Shown piece after piece: positions 3,238-5,222 of a stretch of DNA of 5,222 nt. Origin of the DNA: JAUWNP01 sp034430655 (lineage in GTDB: Bacteria; Chloroflexota; Anaerolineae; B4-G1); contig DAOUEC010000195.1 in NCBI GenBank assembly GCA_034430655.1, positions 1 through 5,222 on the forward strand. Direction: 5' to 3'. How positions within the stretch are numbered: position 1 is the stretch's first letter; the number at the start of each line of letters is the position of its first letter. A program made the translations under genes and the position numbers. Below the pieces are notes generated by a model that had not been told where the DNA came from, did no database searches, and saw only the letters and a program-made list of their open reading frames with translations.

Positions 3238-5222
3238 GTGGCTTGTACCTTTTTTCCCTTGCCGGTGATGTCCCCCACCGGCACCAAATAACGCACCTCC
3301 ACGCGCTCATCGGGCTGCAGGTTGGCTGCCGGGTCCTGAATGATGTACAGTTCGGGCTGCGTGGCGGCGTCGAGAACCACGTACAGGTAGAAATCGGCGC
3401 CAAAGCGACCGGCCTTGAACCACTCGTTCTGGGTCAGTGCCACCGGCCCCACTTCTGCCCGGGCTTTGACCTCGATGTAGCGCTTGCTCCCTGAGCCTGG
3501 GTCGGTGGAGCGCACGTCGAAGCCCAGGTTCTCGGCGGCGACGTCCTCCGGCTCCCGGCCCTGCCCCTGCTCGTAGGCCATCGTCACCGTCATCCCCACC
3601 TGCTCGATGTCCGGGTGCTCTGCCATCTCCATAGCGACGTCGCCCTGGGGGGCGGGCACTACCCGCACCGCCCCCACGAAATGGGGCATGCCCATCGTCA
3701 GGCTGCGCTCCTGTCCAACAGTCCGCCGCAACTCCGCCAACGCCTCCTCGTAGGTGCGTTTCTGCTCCTCCTTGTTGTAAATCGCCAGGTCCACCTTGTC
3801 TCCTCGCTCCCGCCGTGTGTAGAGGGCGATCAGGTCTCCATCCAACTGGACGATGAGGTGCTCCAGGGATTTGACGCCGTACTTCTCCTTGATCCTGGCC
3901 TGGCGCTCTCGCTCGGCCTGCAGTTTCTCCCTGTAATCGGCGAGAGTCGGCAGCAGCGCACCCAGGGCCTGTTGCTTGATGGCCTCCAGGTCCAAGGACG
4001 GCCCAGCGGAGTCCCGAACTTGTTCGGGGCTGTCGCGCCGCACCCCCAACAAGTTGGGGACTCCAATGTCCTGCCCGGGGGAATCCCGAAAGAGCTCGGA
4101 TGGCTTACCGCCTTCCGCCAGGTCCCACAGGAGGGCCGGGTTGGCGGGGCGAACCTCGCCGGTGCCCAGGTCGGTGTAGAGGGCGAAGAGCCTACGCCCG
4201 GCCACCTGTCCCAGGCCGTCCCGCACGTCCCCCTCGTAGAACAGCAGCACCCCGTCCAGGCGGCCGTCAGGGTCGGTGAAGACTGCGCCCCGCGAGAGGC
4301 TGCCGCTCAGTTTCTGCTCCACCCAGGCCAGCACCGCCTCAAAGAGCGGGTGGCCAAAGGAGACGAACTCGGCCCTGGCGTGCCAGCGGGCGAGGTCCTT
4401 GTCAAAGGCGACTATCGGATAGCGCCGCTGGAGGTGGCCGTGACGTTTCTTGAAGCCGTTCTCCTGGGCGATGCGACGTACTTCGTAGGGGATGGCATCC
4501 ACAGCGAGGAATCCACCCCCACGGTCGCGGACCTTCGCACCGTTGCCGCCGGCGGCCTCCATTGCCTTCTGGAAAAACGCCTGGGTGTACTCGGGGATGA
4601 GCCGGTGCTCCCGCGCCCGGTCGGCCATCTCACGGATGTGGGTGTAGTCAATGTAGCGGGTGGCGAGGCTTTCCCCCAGATTCTCCTTCACCTGGGCGAT
4701 GTAGTCCTCGTCCACCTGGATGTCCAGTTCCGCCAGAATCTCATCCATACTACGGGCACTGGCGGCAGCCTCCAGCATCAGTTGGGACAGGTTCTTGCCG
4801 TAGAAGATGTCGCCCAGCACGTCAAAGACCTTGTCGCTGCCCAGTGCCCGGCGGATCTCCTCCAGTTTCCCAAACAGCCGCATAAGCACCCGGCCCTCGC
4901 GGGTGTCCTCGGCCACCAGGTTGAATACGAAGACCTCTTTGGTCTGCCCGTAGCGATGGATGCGGCCCATCCGCTGCTCCAGCCGGTTGGGGTTCCAGGG
5001 GATGTCATAGTTGATCATCAGGTTGCAGAACTGGAGGTTGATGCCCTCGCCGGCGGCCTCGGTGGCCACCAGCACCTGGGCCTCGTTCTTGAAGACGCCC
5101 TCGGCCCTGATGCGTTCCTCCAGGCGCATCCCACCGTGGATGGTGCAGACGGAGTACCCCCACTCGCGGATGCGGTTTTCCAGGTACGAGAGCGTGTCGC
5201 GGGCCTCGGTGAAGATGAGGAT
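3204..5222 (-). CDS. SNF2-family helicase with C-terminal DUF3883 domain, 5' end outside window
   Basis: The visible 672 residues are the C-terminal part of a superfamily 2 SNF2-type ATPase/translocase, likely the DNA-translocating subunit of a defence system. The frame is open to the window edge; an internal Met at 5129 is not the start. Counting from 5222, it opens with motif IV region ILIFTEARDTLSYLENRI (1-18) and GYSVCTIHGG, then motif V VLVATEAAGEGINLQF (50-65) and motif VI RLEQRMGRIHRYGQ (80-93). The N-terminal DEAH/Walker half is missing from the window. A long helical middle includes basic coiled segments near the YREKLQAERERQARIKEKYG stretch. A DUF3883 domain follows at about 560-655 (GFDVRSTDPGSGSKRYIEVK, then NEWFKAGRFGADFYLYVVLD); its Asp and Glu-x-Lys resemble a PD-(D/E)XK core. 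Residues about 387-405 derive from palindromic repeats. It ends 30 bp before the RHH gene. Confidence 0.92.
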   Translation of the reverse strand: MLIFTEARDTLSYLENRIREWGYSVCTIHGGMRLEERIRAEGVFKNEAQVLVATEAAGEGINLQFCNLMINYDIPWNPNRLEQRMGRIHRYGQTKEVFVFNLVAEDTREGRVLMRLFGKLEEIRRALGSDKVFDVLGDIFYGKNLSQLMLEAAASARSMDEILAELDIQVDEDYIAQVKENLGESLATRYIDYTHIREMADRAREHRLIPEYTQAFFQKAMEAAGGNGAKVRDRGGGFLAVDAIPYEVRRIAQENGFKKRHGHLQRRYPIVAFDKDLARWHARAEFVSFGHPLFEAVLAWVEQKLSGSLSRGAVFTDPDGRLDGVLLFYEGDVRDGLGQVAGRRLFALYTDLGTGEVRPANPALLWDLAEGGKPSELFRDSPGQDIGVPNLLGVRRDSPEQVRDSAGPSLDLEAIKQQALGALLPTLADYREKLQAERERQARIKEKYGVKSLEHLIVQLDGDLIALYTRRERGDKVDLAIYNKEEQKRTYEEALAELRRTVGQERSLTMGMPHFVGAVRVVPAPQGDVAMEMAEHPDIEQVGMTVTMAYEQGQGREPEDVAAENLGFDVRSTDPGSGSKRYIEVKARAEVGPVALTQNEWFKAGRFGADFYLYVVLDAATQPELYIIQDPAANLQPDERVEVRYLVPVGDITGKGKKVQATDVLTARHDDV
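4008..4064. repeat. Inverted pair of 22-bp palindromic repeats inside the helicase gene
   Basis: Copy 1 (4008-4029) contains CCCGAAC-TT-GTTCGGG (4013-4028). Copy 2 (4043-4064, opposite orientation) contains CCCCAAC-AA-GTTGGGG (4044-4059). After reversing copy 2 they match at 20 of 22 bases, and the two differences are at positions that pair with each other in the hairpin (G-C in one, C-G in the other). Each copy is a 7-bp perfect hairpin, and the pair can also fold as one larger inverted repeat around a 13-base spacer. The block is read in frame as GVPNLLGVRRDSPEQVRDSA. From memory, similar repeats are common in Anaerolineae. Confidence 0.85.
4080..4101 (+). repeat. Probable decayed third copy of the 22-bp palindromic repeat
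   Basis: This stretch matches copy 1 (4008-4029) in the same orientation at 15 of 22 positions. It keeps TCCCGAA on one side and TCGG on the other, with only a 4-bp stem (CCGA/TCGG) left. It starts 16 bases after copy 2 and encodes part of SELFRDSPGQ in the helicase. The repeated Arg-Asp-Ser-Pro in the protein (RDSPGQ here, RDSPEQ nearby) also points to a duplicated unit. Confidence 0.5.

Overview
The window is gene-dense and GC-rich. Every gene I can support lies on the minus strand, so transcription runs from right to left. Gene families and base composition suggest a bacterium of the Chloroflexota type (Anaerolineae or Roseiflexus-like). That assignment rests on remembered family resemblance (the small helical protein plus nucleotidyltransferase pair, AbrB-PIN pairs, ACACGGAT-type and CCCGAACTTG-type palindromic repeats) and no search was run.

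Layout in the direction of transcription: (1) 5222-3204, the C-terminal two thirds of a SNF2-type helicase ending in a DUF3883 domain. (2) 3173-2447, a ribbon-helix-helix antitoxin and a PIN toxin, behind a strong sigma70-type promoter that overlaps the end of the helicase gene. (3) 2318-1589, an AbrB-type antitoxin and a second PIN protein, behind their own promoter. (4) 1592-656, a small helical protein and a nucleotidyltransferase-fold protein. (5) 659-1, the N-terminal part of a DUF1156 adenine-specific DNA methylase that runs off the window. A SNF2/DUF3883 helicase with a DUF1156 methylase is the core of helicase-methylase-ATPase type anti-phage islands (often with a DUF499 ATPase, which would lie outside this window). 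The three two-gene modules sit between helicase and methylase as if loaded into the defence operon.

Three structures are unusual. First, the first 45 bp of the methylase gene, starting exactly at the ATG, are present twice (615-659 and 1548-1592; 43/45 identical, both differences synonymous). The upstream copy is fused in frame to the small helical protein, so that protein begins with the methylase N-terminus. This looks like the scar of the event that placed the small protein/nucleotidyltransferase pair between the PIN gene and the methylase. Second, the methylase carries an 85-bp near-palindrome (68-152) made of ACACGGAT units, translated in frame just after the SAM-binding region. Third, the helicase carries in frame two inverted copies, and probably a decayed third, of a different 22-bp palindromic repeat (4008-4101); the two good copies differ only by a compensatory base-pair swap. 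Two unrelated palindromic repeat families have thus apparently been absorbed into the reading frames of two genes of one defence system.

The genes are tightly packed (overlaps of 4, 11, 4, 23 and 20 bp), which implies translational coupling within modules, while promoters at about 3203-3230 and 2368-2396 give the toxin-antitoxin modules their own expression. The only gap above 100 bp is 2319-2446, which holds the second promoter.
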